Of a DNA stretch of 47,029 nucleotides, positions 8,238 to 16,529 are shown piece after piece. The notes beneath the pieces are model-generated. The model was given only the letters and a program-made list of their open reading frames with translations, did not search any database and was not told where the DNA came from. Position 1 is the stretch's first letter, and the number at the start of each line of letters is the position of its first letter. The DNA comes from an uncultured Christensenella sp. Lineage in GTDB: Bacteria; Bacillota; Clostridia; Christensenellales; UBA3700. The DNA lies in contig CAJUEA010000008.1 of assembly GCA_910584975.1 (NCBI GenBank), positions 1 through 47,029 on the forward strand, in the 5' to 3' direction. A program made the position numbers and the translations under genes.

Positions 8238-8432
8238 GTGCAAAATGAGAAATCATAAGCTTTTATATATTGATATTTATAATGTGTTGAAAAAGATTAT
8301 ATATTATTGGTTAGGCAATAATGCTGCTGTAATATTTGTTGGAATATTATTTGCGTTAAGTTTATAATTTTGTTAGCAATAAACGAACTTTGTTATGTGT
8401 TTATAGGTATTAATTCTATAAAATAAATATAC

Positions 8433-8461
8433 TTGCTTTTTTATTACTGCTTTGTTATAAT
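8433..8461 (+). promoter_or_regulatory. Promoter of the DUF3788-like gene
   Basis: TTGCTT at 8433-8438 and TATAAT at 8456-8461 with a 17-bp spacer, 38 bp before the start codon. The rest of the 310-bp interval after rplL is AT-rich and shows no other feature. Confidence 0.7.
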
Positions 8462-8498
8462 AAAATTCAATAAATAACAATTTGGAAGTGAGTTGAAA

Positions 8499-8906
8499 AT
8501 GGAAAATATTCAAAGAGAAGAACTTGAAAGGCTAGTTGGCATTGAAAAAGTCAATATTTTTTATGATATTGTTGACACAATAACATTATTATATGATATG
8601 GAACAAACTTGGAATAATGGTGGTAAAAATTGGACTTATGAATATAAGTTTAGAAAAAGTGGTAAAACTTTGTGTGCATTTTATTTTAAGAAAAGCACAT
8701 TAGGTCTTATGATTATTTTTGGCAAGGACGAAAGAGCCAAATTTGAAAAGATAAGAAACGAACTTTTACCAGTTGTAATTGACACCTATGATAATGCTCA
8801 AACTTTTTATGATGGTAAATGGGTTATGTTTAATATAACTGATTATTTGCTAATAGACGACATAAAAAAGTTGCTTTTCATAAAAAGAAAGCCAAACAGA
8901 AAATAG
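8499..8906 (+). CDS. DUF3788-like small protein
   Basis: A 135-residue soluble protein. The pattern TWNNGGKNWTYEYKFRKSGKTLCAFYFKK, followed by LGLMIIFGKDERAKFE and a late W-x-M-F segment, matches my recollection of the DUF3788 family, small single-domain proteins of unknown role found in Bacillota and Bacteroidota. No signal peptide or catalytic motif is visible. GGAAGTGAG sits seven bases before ATG 8499; a TTG at 8493 is in frame but too close to that site. It has its own promoter and terminator, so it is a single-gene unit. Confidence 0.75.
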   Translation: MENIQREELERLVGIEKVNIFYDIVDTITLLYDMEQTWNNGGKNWTYEYKFRKSGKTLCAFYFKKSTLGLMIIFGKDERAKFEKIRNELLPVVIDTYDNAQTFYDGKWVMFNITDYLLIDDIKKLLFIKRKPNRK

Positions 8907-8933
8907 TTTTAAATTAGAATTTGTTGTTTAAAC

Positions 8934-8977
8934 AAAAAAGCACACTATACTATGCAGAAGAAATAGTGTGCTTTTTT
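8934..8977. terminator. Bidirectional terminator
   Basis: AAAAAAGCACACTAT (8934-8948) and ATAGTGTGCTTTTTT (8963-8977) are perfect complements with T runs on both strands. They serve the + strand DUF3788-like gene and the - strand sulfatase operon that converge here. Confidence 0.9.
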
Positions 8978-9093
8978 ACTCGCAAATTTTATGAAAATCT
9001 CCGTTTGTTTAGATATTTTATTATCGTTAATTGTTTTTTATGATGTCAAATCAATCGAAAATAGTATGATTTAAATTTTAAATTGTTGTTCAA

Positions 9094-10776
9094 TTAAGCA
9101 CCTGCAATTCTTGGCATCCACATTTTTCTTGAGCCTATGCGTTCGCTTATAATAGCAAGCAAAATTTCAATTTTTTCATTTGTATAGCTGCTATCATTCC
9201 ATAAGTCATTGCCATTTTTGCATAAAAGTTTTGCTGTTTTTGTTTTGCTATCAATAGTAATTTGATAGTTTTTTATTTTTGCATCCATTTTGTCAGTTTT
9301 GTCTTTTGCCATTTCTGCACATAAGTATCTAAACAGCATATCAATTTTTATTTGCCTATATTTATCGTCATCCCAAAGATTGTTGTGTTCGCCTTTATCT
9401 TGGGTTAAGTCGTACAATTCGCCGTAATTTCTGCCTTCATAAACATTGATTTTGTATCTTTCTTCTACATAACTTACAATGTGCATAACATGTGGTTCGT
9501 GGCGATTTTCGCATATTATGTAATCTCTTTTATTTTTTGTAGCGTCTTTCCACACTTCAGATTGATTTACGCCTGACATCGGTTGTGGAATATTCAAATT
9601 GCACAAATCCATTAGTGTTGGGGCAATGTCAATAAGAGATTGCAGACTATTTGACCTTTGTCCTTCGGGTATTACATTTTTGTATTTGACAATCATTGGC
9701 ACACGCAACAAGTCTTCGTAATGGAAAATGCATTTGTGCACAAAGCCGTGTTGCCCAAACAAATCGCCGTGATCGCAAGTGAACACGATAATTGTGTTAT
9801 CCTCAAGCCCTAATTGTTTGACTCGTTCCAAAATTTTGCCAATATATTTATCCATAAAGCTTACCATGCCATATGCATAAGCAAGCTTTTTCTGCTGTTT
9901 TTTCTTGTTGAAAATGTGCCTATGCAAGCCATGAACACCTTGACCAGATTCTTTGTACTCTGCAAGCTTTGGCACCTTTTTGAATACCTCTTTGAAATAA
10001 GGAGGATTTTTTTCGTGTTCTGCAAACGAAAAATCAGGAATTTCCATATCTTCTGCCTTGTACATTTTGTTCCACGGGCTTGGCACTAATTGTGGATAGT
10101 GTGGGTCAGGAAAGCTTGCCCACAAGAAAAATGGTTTGTCATTTTCTTTATATTCCTTCATAAGAGCAGTTGTTCTCTCTGCTATCCAGTTGTTGTAATG
10201 ATATTTTTCAGGAATTTTCCATTTTCCCATCTGCTTTTCAAGCATTTTTCCACGAGGCTTGAAAAAGTATTTTCGCCAGTTTTTGCAACCATTGTCCTCA
10301 AGCCAAGCAACATAATGCTGACCAACCCAATGTTCTGCAGTGTGATTTCTTAGCAGTTCAATGTGTTTGAAACCATAAAAATCTTTGTCAAAGTTTCGCC
10401 AAAAATCAATATCCCACATAAATTCAGGAGTTTCAATGGAAGGAAATTCTTTTGTCCCTTTTGTCGGTTGAAAATGTGCTTTGCCAATAAGTGCTGTTTC
10501 ATATCCGTTATCTGCAAGATATTGTGCCATTGTTGGTGTGCTTTCGGGCAATTTTGTGCCAAGTGACCAACATCCATGCTCAGAAGGGTACATTCCTGTC
10601 AAAATACTTGCACGAGAAGGCGAACAAGTTGGATTAGGGCAGTAGGCTCTGTCAAAAGACATTCCCTCATCTGCAAGTTTATCCAAATTTGGTGTTTTCA
10701 GTATTTCGTTTACTTTGCCAAGCATTGAAAAATGCTGTTGGTCTGAAGTAATCAAAAGTATGTTTGGTTTGGTCAT
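9094..10776 (-). CDS. Sulfatase family hydrolase (Cys-type formylglycine)
   Basis: A 560-residue protein of the alkaline-phosphatase-like sulfatase family. NILLITSDQQH holds the first metal ligands. NPTCSPSRASILTG contains the C-x-P-S-R signature, with Cys51 as the residue normally converted to formylglycine. VFTCDHGDLFGQHGFVHK supplies the second metal-binding set. It hydrolyses sulfate (or possibly phosphate) esters; no signal peptide is seen, so it is probably cytoplasmic. A formylglycine-generating maturase is not in the window. GGGGGA precedes the ATG. It is the last gene of a minus-strand group, 44 bp after the glycosyltransferase, which suggests work on a sulfated or decorated glycan. 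Confidence 0.9.
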   Translation of the reverse strand: MTKPNILLITSDQQHFSMLGKVNEILKTPNLDKLADEGMSFDRAYCPNPTCSPSRASILTGMYPSEHGCWSLGTKLPESTPTMAQYLADNGYETALIGKAHFQPTKGTKEFPSIETPEFMWDIDFWRNFDKDFYGFKHIELLRNHTAEHWVGQHYVAWLEDNGCKNWRKYFFKPRGKMLEKQMGKWKIPEKYHYNNWIAERTTALMKEYKENDKPFFLWASFPDPHYPQLVPSPWNKMYKAEDMEIPDFSFAEHEKNPPYFKEVFKKVPKLAEYKESGQGVHGLHRHIFNKKKQQKKLAYAYGMVSFMDKYIGKILERVKQLGLEDNTIIVFTCDHGDLFGQHGFVHKCIFHYEDLLRVPMIVKYKNVIPEGQRSNSLQSLIDIAPTLMDLCNLNIPQPMSGVNQSEVWKDATKNKRDYIICENRHEPHVMHIVSYVEERYKINVYEGRNYGELYDLTQDKGEHNNLWDDDKYRQIKIDMLFRYLCAEMAKDKTDKMDAKIKNYQITIDSKTKTAKLLCKNGNDLWNDSSYTNEKIEILLAIISERIGSRKMWMPRIAGA

Positions 10777-10820
10777 ATTTCCCCCGACTTAAATTTTAAT
10801 ATTTTAGAGCGTAATGAATA

Positions 10821-11642
10821 TTAATCAATTATGCTTGGATTTTGCTCAATTATTTTGTTGTATTCCTCATAAATATCATCAAAACAAAAGATTTTCAGTT
10901 TTTTGTGCACCTTGTCAATTTGCCATTGCTTTATGTTGTAAATGTGAAAGAAAGGTATCCATTTTATGCCTTTGTTGAAGTGTTTTACAACAGTATCAGC
11001 AACAGGTGTGCGTTGTTCGTTAAATTTTCTGTCCAAAATCAACATTTTTGTTTTACTTTTGTACAATGCTGATTGGTCAGGCATTTTAAACCATTTTGTG
11101 TTTACAAGTTGACGGCATTTTTCAAACAAATGATTTTCAATTGCAAGTTTTCTGTTAAACAAAGTCACTCCTGCATTAAAATAATCTTTTGCTATCCAAA
11201 ATTTGCCCATATAGTCAAGTGCTGCTGCAAATTCGTAGTTTTCTATGTCAATGTTGTACAAAAGTGAAATATCATTGCACGCCATAATGTCACTGTCAAG
11301 ATACAAAATTTTGTCAGGCAATTCTAGCTTGTCGGTAAGCAACCTTATCAAAGTGTAAGGTGTGTAGTCATTGTTTTGATTTTTCCCTGACAAAAGCTGT
11401 TTGAAAATGGATGTTACATCCATAAGTACAACTTTGCTGTTTGGATTGACTTTTTTTACAATTTCGTCCAAAAATTCAGCTTGCTTTGGTGTTATGCAAA
11501 CAAAATTTTCTTTTATTTCTTGATAGTCCAAAGTTGTCAGATAAATTGTCAAATCGCCTTTGTAATGCTTTAATATTGACAAAGTTGCAAGCAAAATGCC
11601 TTTAAAAATGGCTTTGTTGCCTGAAAACATAATATTAACCAT
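10821..11642 (-). CDS. Glycosyltransferase family 8 protein
   Basis: A 273-residue GT8-fold enzyme, which transfers sugar from a nucleotide-sugar donor with retention of configuration. The metal-binding DxD motif is D116-S-D118 in KILYLDSDIMACNDISLLYN. The later VVKHFNKGIKW has the His/Gly pattern of the second GT8 metal site. Donor and acceptor are not deducible. GGAG precedes the ATG. It lies 13 bp after the flippase-like gene and 44 bp before the sulfatase, so the three are probably co-transcribed from the promoter at 12940. Confidence 0.88.
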   Translation of the reverse strand: MVNIMFSGNKAIFKGILLATLSILKHYKGDLTIYLTTLDYQEIKENFVCITPKQAEFLDEIVKKVNPNSKVVLMDVTSIFKQLLSGKNQNNDYTPYTLIRLLTDKLELPDKILYLDSDIMACNDISLLYNIDIENYEFAAALDYMGKFWIAKDYFNAGVTLFNRKLAIENHLFEKCRQLVNTKWFKMPDQSALYKSKTKMLILDRKFNEQRTPVADTVVKHFNKGIKWIPFFHIYNIKQWQIDKVHKKLKIFCFDDIYEEYNKIIEQNPSIID

Positions 11643-11655
11643 TTTGTCTCCTTAT

Positions 11656-12933
11656 TTATTGCTTTTCGTCATTTGTAATTGTTGATTGATTATCCTCTTT
11701 AGGGACTGTAATCTCTGCAAAATCAATATTGTTTATGTTCAGATTTTCTGTTAAGCTGTTGTTTTCAATATCTATTATGTTTGTCAAATCGCTATTGCTG
11801 TCTTGTGAATTGCTTTCCGTGTCAGTCATCTCATTTTCTTGCTCAAGTTGCAAATTGTTTGCTAATTTGATTGTTTTTTCGTATTTTGTGGTGCGTTTTT
11901 CCAATATTAAATAGAAGATAAAGCTTAAAAGCATTAGTCCATAGTAGGTTAGTATACGCCACAAAAGCATTCCACTTGCGCCTAAGTCTTTGGTGATTCC
12001 ACTTGCGATAAACACAAAAATTGATGTGAAAGCAAATTCAATTCCACCACTTCCACCCGGAGTAGGGATGAATACGCATGCAGTAATTGCAAATGAAGTG
12101 CCACAAATTACAAAAAACAAATCAGTGTAACTGACAGCGATGTTGAATGCACGCAAAACATAAAAAGTTATTGCATAGTAAACAAACATTGTGATAGCCC
12201 TGACAATAAAGCAACCTAAAGCCGTCCATTTATACTGAAAAAGTTCCTTAAATGCTGATTGCGTATCCTCACAATATTTTTTAAAACCTTCTATTGACGG
12301 GTTGACAACTTTAGATAAAAATTTGATTTTTCCAAGTTTTGTTAGCAATAACACCAAAAAATTAGCGACTTTTTTGCTTGTTGCAAGCAAAAGCACAATG
12401 GCAAAAGACAAAAAGTTCATCACAAAGCCGATTATCACCACAGGCAAAAGACTACCAACAGCAGTAACAAGCTTTGGATATATCGCTAAGGATAACAAGG
12501 CAAACAGATTTGTAACGAACATATGAATGATAAAATTCATTATTAAAATGCCAGTTGATGCAGATGCTTTAACCCCTAATCTTGAAAAAGAATACACTTG
12601 AAAAGGTTGTCCACCTGTGGCAAAAGGAGTAATTCCGTTAAAAAAGTGTTCAGTATTGCCTATCAAATATGTGTCAAGCAGATTTATATCGCATTTTTTC
12701 CTTTTGGTAAGCATACACAAAGTAATCGGTGACAGCGCAAAGTACAAAAGTGTCAAACCGATTGCAGCAAAAAGATATCCAATGTTTATTCTGCTAAAAG
12801 CGTTTTTAATCTCATTAATGTCCGTTGTTAAAAAAATGATTAAAAGCAAAATAAAAATTGTAATAGCAAGTCCTAAAATAATTTTATTTATTATGCTTTT
12901 CACGCTATATTTGTTTTTTTCTTTTTTTTCCAT
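11656..12933 (-). CDS. Flippase-like membrane protein (LPG synthase TM / UPF0104 family)
   Basis: A 425-residue protein with about eight membrane spans. It carries the family signatures GNTEHFFNGITPFATGGQPFQ and CVFIPTPGGSGGIEFAF, known from the integral domain of lysyl-phosphatidylglycerol synthases and from AglD-type proteins. These stand-alone domains are thought to move or modify lipid-linked material. The last 80 residues are a hydrophilic Asn/Glu/Ser-rich tail. The ATG at 12933 has no Shine-Dalgarno site: a perfect promoter places the transcript start at about this base, so the mRNA may be leaderless. A GTG at codon 11 (12903) is an alternative start but also lacks an RBS. Confidence 0.85.
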   Translation of the reverse strand: MEKKEKNKYSVKSIINKIILGLAITIFILLLIIFLTTDINEIKNAFSRINIGYLFAAIGLTLLYFALSPITLCMLTKRKKCDINLLDTYLIGNTEHFFNGITPFATGGQPFQVYSFSRLGVKASASTGILIMNFIIHMFVTNLFALLSLAIYPKLVTAVGSLLPVVIIGFVMNFLSFAIVLLLATSKKVANFLVLLLTKLGKIKFLSKVVNPSIEGFKKYCEDTQSAFKELFQYKWTALGCFIVRAITMFVYYAITFYVLRAFNIAVSYTDLFFVICGTSFAITACVFIPTPGGSGGIEFAFTSIFVFIASGITKDLGASGMLLWRILTYYGLMLLSFIFYLILEKRTTKYEKTIKLANNLQLEQENEMTDTESNSQDSNSDLTNIIDIENNSLTENLNINNIDFAEITVPKEDNQSTITNDEKQ

Positions 12934-12939
12934 AAAATG

Positions 12940-12968
12940 ATTATACCATAAAGAGTAGGAAGTGTCAA
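12940..12968 (-). promoter_or_regulatory. Perfect promoter of the flippase/GT8/sulfatase operon
   Basis: On the minus strand TTGACA (12968-12963) and TATAAT (12945-12940) are separated by 17 bp with an extended -10 TGG. The -10 ends six bases before the ATG. Confidence 0.88.
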
Positions 12969-13166
12969 TAATTGTTGTTTAAACACCAATTGTCAGTGTT
13001 TGATTTAAGCAATAAAATTTTGCTTAATTTGCCGTAATTTATGTAATACTTTGTAGATTTGATACTTATAACATTTATAGTAATATTATTGCCCAAACTT
13101 TTGAAATTCAAATTTGTTTTTTAATAAATGCAAATATCTGCATTTTAATAAAATGTGAATAGCACT

Positions 13167-13205
13167 AAAAAATACACCCTTAAGTATTAAACTGCAGAGT
13201 GTATT
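13167..13205 (-). terminator. Terminator of trpB
   Basis: On the minus strand AATACAC (from 13205) pairs with GTGTATT (to 13171), followed by a run of six T residues. It lies 22 bp beyond the trpB stop. Confidence 0.75.
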
Positions 13206-13226
13206 ATATTGATATTTTAATATTAA

Positions 13227-14453
13227 TTATTTCTTTTCTCTTGTGCCGTATTTTTCAATAACATAGTCAAGGTCTTTGTCGCCTCTGCCTGACAAGCAAA
13301 CAAGCACGCTGCCCTTGTTCATTTGTTTTGCAAGTTTGATTGCATAAGCAACTGCGTGGCTGGATTCTATTGCAGGAATAATTCCTTCCAGTCTTGAAAG
13401 CTCAAAGAAAGCATCAATTGCTTCCTCGTCGTCAATTGTTTCATATTTGACTCTGCCAATTTCTTTTAAAAATGCATGTTCTGGTCCACTTGAAGGGTAG
13501 TCAAGTCCACTTGCAACAGAGTAAACTGGAGCAGGTTCGCCATCTTTATCTTTCAGCATAATGCTGTTGAATCCATGCATAACACCTTCTTCGCCATAAG
13601 TTAGGCTTGCAGCGTGGTCGCCAAGCTTAGCACCTCTGCCAAGTGGTTCAACACCAATGATGTTAACTGGGTCATTAAGAAAAGCTGTAAACATACCAAT
13701 TGAGTTGCTTCCACCACCCACGCAAGCCACAACATTGTCAGGAAGTTCACCAGTCATTTGCAAAAATTGTTCTCTTGCTTCAATGCCAACAACGCTTTGG
13801 AAATCACGCACCATGGTAGGGAATGGGTGAGGTCCAAGAGCAGAACCGATGCAATAAATGCAGTCTTTATATTCTTTGCTGTAAGCTGCAAAAGCAGCAT
13901 CAACAGCCTCTTTCAATGTTTGAAGTCCGTCAGTAACCTCTACAACTCTTGCACCAAGCACTTTCATTCTTGCGACATTAGGAGCTTGCTTTTTAATGTC
14001 AACAGCACCCATATAAATGTCGCACTCAAGCCCAAAATAAGCAGCAGCAGTAGCCAATGCCACACCATGTTGTCCTGCACCAGTTTCAGCAATAATTTTC
14101 TTTTTGCCCATATATTTAGCAAGCAAAGCCTCTCCCATACAATGGTTAAGTTTGTGTGCTCCACTATGATTTAAATCCTCACGCTTAACATAAATTTGAA
14201 CATTGCCATATTTGTTTGACAATCTTTCACAATGTGATATTGGTGTTGGTCTGCCTTGAAATTCTCTGCGGATTCTTCTAAGCTCGTTTACGAACTTGGA
14301 TGATTTGCAAATTGTGAAATATGCATCAGTAATTTCTTGCATTGCTTGTTTTAGTTCATCAGATAAATAAGCCCCACCATATTTGCCAAAATATCCTGCC
14401 TCATTAGGGTAGTTTCTGTGATATGTATTAAAATCTATTCCGTTAAAATTCAT
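13227..14453 (-). CDS. trpB: Tryptophan synthase beta chain
   Basis: A 408-residue PLP enzyme that condenses indole with serine to make tryptophan. Lys101 in REDLNHSGAHKLNHCMGE is the Schiff-base lysine, AETGAGQHG contains the catalytic Glu, and CVGGGSNSIG binds the PLP phosphate. The length and N terminus (GYFGKYGGAYLSDELKQAM) are those of TrpB1, which normally pairs with TrpA. Here trpB stands alone: no trpA or other trp gene adjoins it, so indole may come from elsewhere or trpA lies outside the window. Upstream is a promoter, a 13-codon leader peptide with one Trp codon and a terminator, suggesting attenuation control. Confidence 0.96.
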   Translation of the reverse strand: MNFNGIDFNTYHRNYPNEAGYFGKYGGAYLSDELKQAMQEITDAYFTICKSSKFVNELRRIRREFQGRPTPISHCERLSNKYGNVQIYVKREDLNHSGAHKLNHCMGEALLAKYMGKKKIIAETGAGQHGVALATAAAYFGLECDIYMGAVDIKKQAPNVARMKVLGARVVEVTDGLQTLKEAVDAAFAAYSKEYKDCIYCIGSALGPHPFPTMVRDFQSVVGIEAREQFLQMTGELPDNVVACVGGGSNSIGMFTAFLNDPVNIIGVEPLGRGAKLGDHAASLTYGEEGVMHGFNSIMLKDKDGEPAPVYSVASGLDYPSSGPEHAFLKEIGRVKYETIDDEEAIDAFFELSRLEGIIPAIESSHAVAYAIKLAKQMNKGSVLVCLSGRGDKDLDYVIEKYGTREKK

Positions 14454-14702
14454 TTTTCTGTCCTCTCTTTAATCAATTTAATTTTGTTTTGGATAAAATT
14501 TTTATCCGTAATTTGTGTGATAAAAGTTTTTTAACTTTATTTTGTTATTGGAAATTTACATGTTTATTTGTTTGATATTATGTTTTAAAATCAAATTTTA
14601 TTAATGGATTAATAAAAGTAAAAATTCCTAAAAATTTGCAATTAATTTTACTGCATTTTTTCAAATAAGCTATCGAAAATCGGTATTATTTGATTTTTTT
14701 AA

Positions 14703-14741
14703 CAAAAAAACGCAATATACCAAAAGCAGAGTATATGCGTT
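14703..14741 (-). terminator. Attenuator terminator upstream of trpB
   Basis: On the minus strand AACGCATATAC (14741-14731) pairs with GTATATTGCGTT (14720-14709, one bulged base), followed by seven T residues. The first arm overlaps the stop codon of the leader peptide, 250 bp before trpB. Confidence 0.75.
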
Positions 14742-14781
14742 ACAAACTAAAACGGCGCCATCGCCTTGATAAAATTTTCAT
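14740..14781 (-). CDS. Putative 13-residue leader peptide upstream of trpB
   Basis: The frame reads MKILSRRWRRFSL and ends TAA at the base of a terminator. AGAGGAG (14798-14792) lies ten bases before the ATG, a strong ribosome site for so short a frame. It contains one Trp codon flanked by four Arg codons. The arrangement promoter / RBS / short peptide / terminator / biosynthetic gene is that of an amino-acid attenuator. A single Trp codon is fewer than in classical trp leaders, so whether Trp, Arg or something else is sensed is open. Confidence 0.6.
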   Translation of the reverse strand: MKILSRRWRRFSL

Positions 14782-14852
14782 AATAACTATTCTCCTCTAA
14801 ACTAAACTATTCTATCCATAATGTCCCTTGCATTATGCGATTTTATGTTTTT

Positions 14853-14881
14853 ATTATAACCTCAATATTTGCATATGTCAA
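14853..14881 (-). promoter_or_regulatory. Perfect promoter for the trpB leader transcript
   Basis: On the minus strand TTGACA (14881-14876) and TATAAT (14858-14853) with a 17-bp spacer. An inverted repeat, CATAATG (14817-14823) and CATTATG (14831-14837), lies in the first part of the transcript. Confidence 0.88.
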
Positions 14882-14998
14882 TATATTTTATGCAGTTTTT
14901 CAAAAATATTTGCTATTTAAATTTTTTTCGTAGTTCGCATTTTGATTGTTTAAATATTTCTTTTGAAACAACAAAATACTTTTTGAATATTCTGCAAC

Positions 14999-15508
14999 TT
15001 AAAGACAAAAGTCTTTTATAATAGTTTGTCCTCTGTGTAGGGCACTTGTTCCTGAACGAGCAAGTTCAATAATGTCATAAGGTCGCAAAACATCAATAAA
15101 AGCATCAATTTTGCGTGGGTTGCCAGTTAGTTCCAAAACCATTGCGTTTTGACTTAGGTCAATTGTTTTTGCTTTGAAGATTGATGAAATCTCAATGATT
15201 TCTGATCTTTTTTCTGGTGTTATTTCCAATTTGATAAGTAGCAATTCTCTAAGGATAGAGTTGTCCTCTGCAAGTTCAGTAACTCCGTTTACTTCAATTT
15301 GCTTAAGCAGTTGATTTTTTAGTGCAGTGATTTGTCTGTCATCTCCAAAAAGAGAAATTGTCATTCTTGAAAGATTTTCGTCTTCTGTTTTGCACACAGA
15401 TAGACTTTCAATGTTGTAGCCACGCCTTGAAATAAGTCCTGAAATGCGAGTTAAAACACCCGCATTGTTTGAAACAAGCATTGATATGTAGTGTAATTTA
15501 TTGTTCAT
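14999..15508 (-). CDS. ilvN: Acetolactate synthase small (regulatory) subunit
   Basis: A 169-residue protein with an N-terminal ACT domain (HYISMLVSNNAGVLTRISGL, then RGYNIESLSV) and the C-terminal IlvN/IlvH domain ending ELARSGTSALHRG. It confers valine feedback control on the catalytic subunit IlvB, which opens branched-chain amino-acid synthesis. ATG 15508 is chosen because GAGGTCG precedes it and the family begins MNNKLHYIS; an upstream in-frame ATG at 15583 adds an unrelated 25 residues. ilvB is not in the window, so the two subunits are either separated or ilvB lies elsewhere. Confidence 0.93.
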   Translation of the reverse strand: MNNKLHYISMLVSNNAGVLTRISGLISRRGYNIESLSVCKTEDENLSRMTISLFGDDRQITALKNQLLKQIEVNGVTELAEDNSILRELLLIKLEITPEKRSEIIEISSIFKAKTIDLSQNAMVLELTGNPRKIDAFIDVLRPYDIIELARSGTSALHRGQTIIKDFCL

Positions 15509-15600
15509 ATCGACCTCATTATTAATAAGCTTTAATATGTTAATAGGTTGTTTCTTATTAAAATTACTATGATTTTTCAGCAAATTTACTAAGATAACAT

Positions 15601-16527
15601 TTATTTTTTGTTAATATGTCTCAAATCATCGCCGTCAAGATATAGCAGTTTAGACATATTTTTATTGGTAAGTCTTGAAAAAACTCTGTCGCCATATTTG
15701 TTTTGAATTTCTTCGTCCGTAAGATTAGTTGCAATAATAGTATGTTTGTTTTGTCTTTCTGTTAGCAGTAGTGTCAGATATTCAATGGAAACATTTTTGA
15801 TTATTGGTTCTGTGCCCAAATCGTCAATTAAAAGCACATCTGTCTCAATCAAATTTGTCAAAATGTAATCTCTTTCTTTAACATTTGTTGTGTGATATTT
15901 TAAAAACAAAGAGTTAAGATTAAATGCAGAAAAATATTGAGAACTTATGCCTTTGTCCAAAAGCTTATTGATAGTGCAGCTTAGCAAACAACTTTTTCCT
16001 ACACCAACTTTGCCACAAATCAAAATGTTTTTAAAGTTGTTGTTTGGAAACTCATCACAATATTTTTCCATTGAGTCATAAAGCTTTGCCAAAGTTTTTG
16101 ATTGCTTGCATTTTATTTCTGCAATTTTGTTGTTTTTAAAAGTGAAATTAGGCAGACTATCAATTCCAGATTTTTGCCTTAAAATTTGCTTATAAAGAGA
16201 GATAAAACAATTGCAATATTTGCCATCTACAAAGCCTGTATCACAACAAGTAGGGCAGTGTGCAAAGCTTTTTATATTGAGATTTTTGTTTTCAAATTCA
16301 GCAAGTTGTTTGTTTAATGATTTATCTTTTTTTTCAAATTCGGAAAAGTCTTGATTGTTTGCAAGAGCTTTGCTTAAGGCTAAAGTGTTCAACTTTATAT
16401 CTTTTGTAAGCTGTGCATATTCTTGATTTTGAGCAAATTTTTCTTTGGCTGAGTCCAGCTTTTCCAGTGTAATACTGAGTCTGTTCTCAAGCAACATTTT
16501 TGCCTGATTAAAAGCTTTTATATCCAT
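15601..16527 (-). CDS. DnaC/DnaI-type helicase loader ATPase
   Basis: A 308-residue AAA+ protein. The N-terminal part is a coiled-coil helicase-binding region followed by a zinc cluster, CPTCCDTGFVDGKYCNC. Then come Walker A (GKVGVGKS), Walker B (DVLLIDDLG) and a sensor segment IATNLTDEE. Such proteins load the replicative helicase DnaB at origins or restart forks. It starts two bases after the dnaD stop. Its only good Shine-Dalgarno (AAGGAGG, 16559-16553) is about 25 bases upstream, inside dnaD. A 15-base palindrome (16535-16549) lies between and could fold to shorten the distance, implying translational coupling. Confidence 0.9.
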   Translation of the reverse strand: MDIKAFNQAKMLLENRLSITLEKLDSAKEKFAQNQEYAQLTKDIKLNTLALSKALANNQDFSEFEKKDKSLNKQLAEFENKNLNIKSFAHCPTCCDTGFVDGKYCNCFISLYKQILRQKSGIDSLPNFTFKNNKIAEIKCKQSKTLAKLYDSMEKYCDEFPNNNFKNILICGKVGVGKSCLLSCTINKLLDKGISSQYFSAFNLNSLFLKYHTTNVKERDYILTNLIETDVLLIDDLGTEPIIKNVSIEYLTLLLTERQNKHTIIATNLTDEEIQNKYGDRVFSRLTNKNMSKLLYLDGDDLRHINKK

Positions 16528-16529
16528 AA

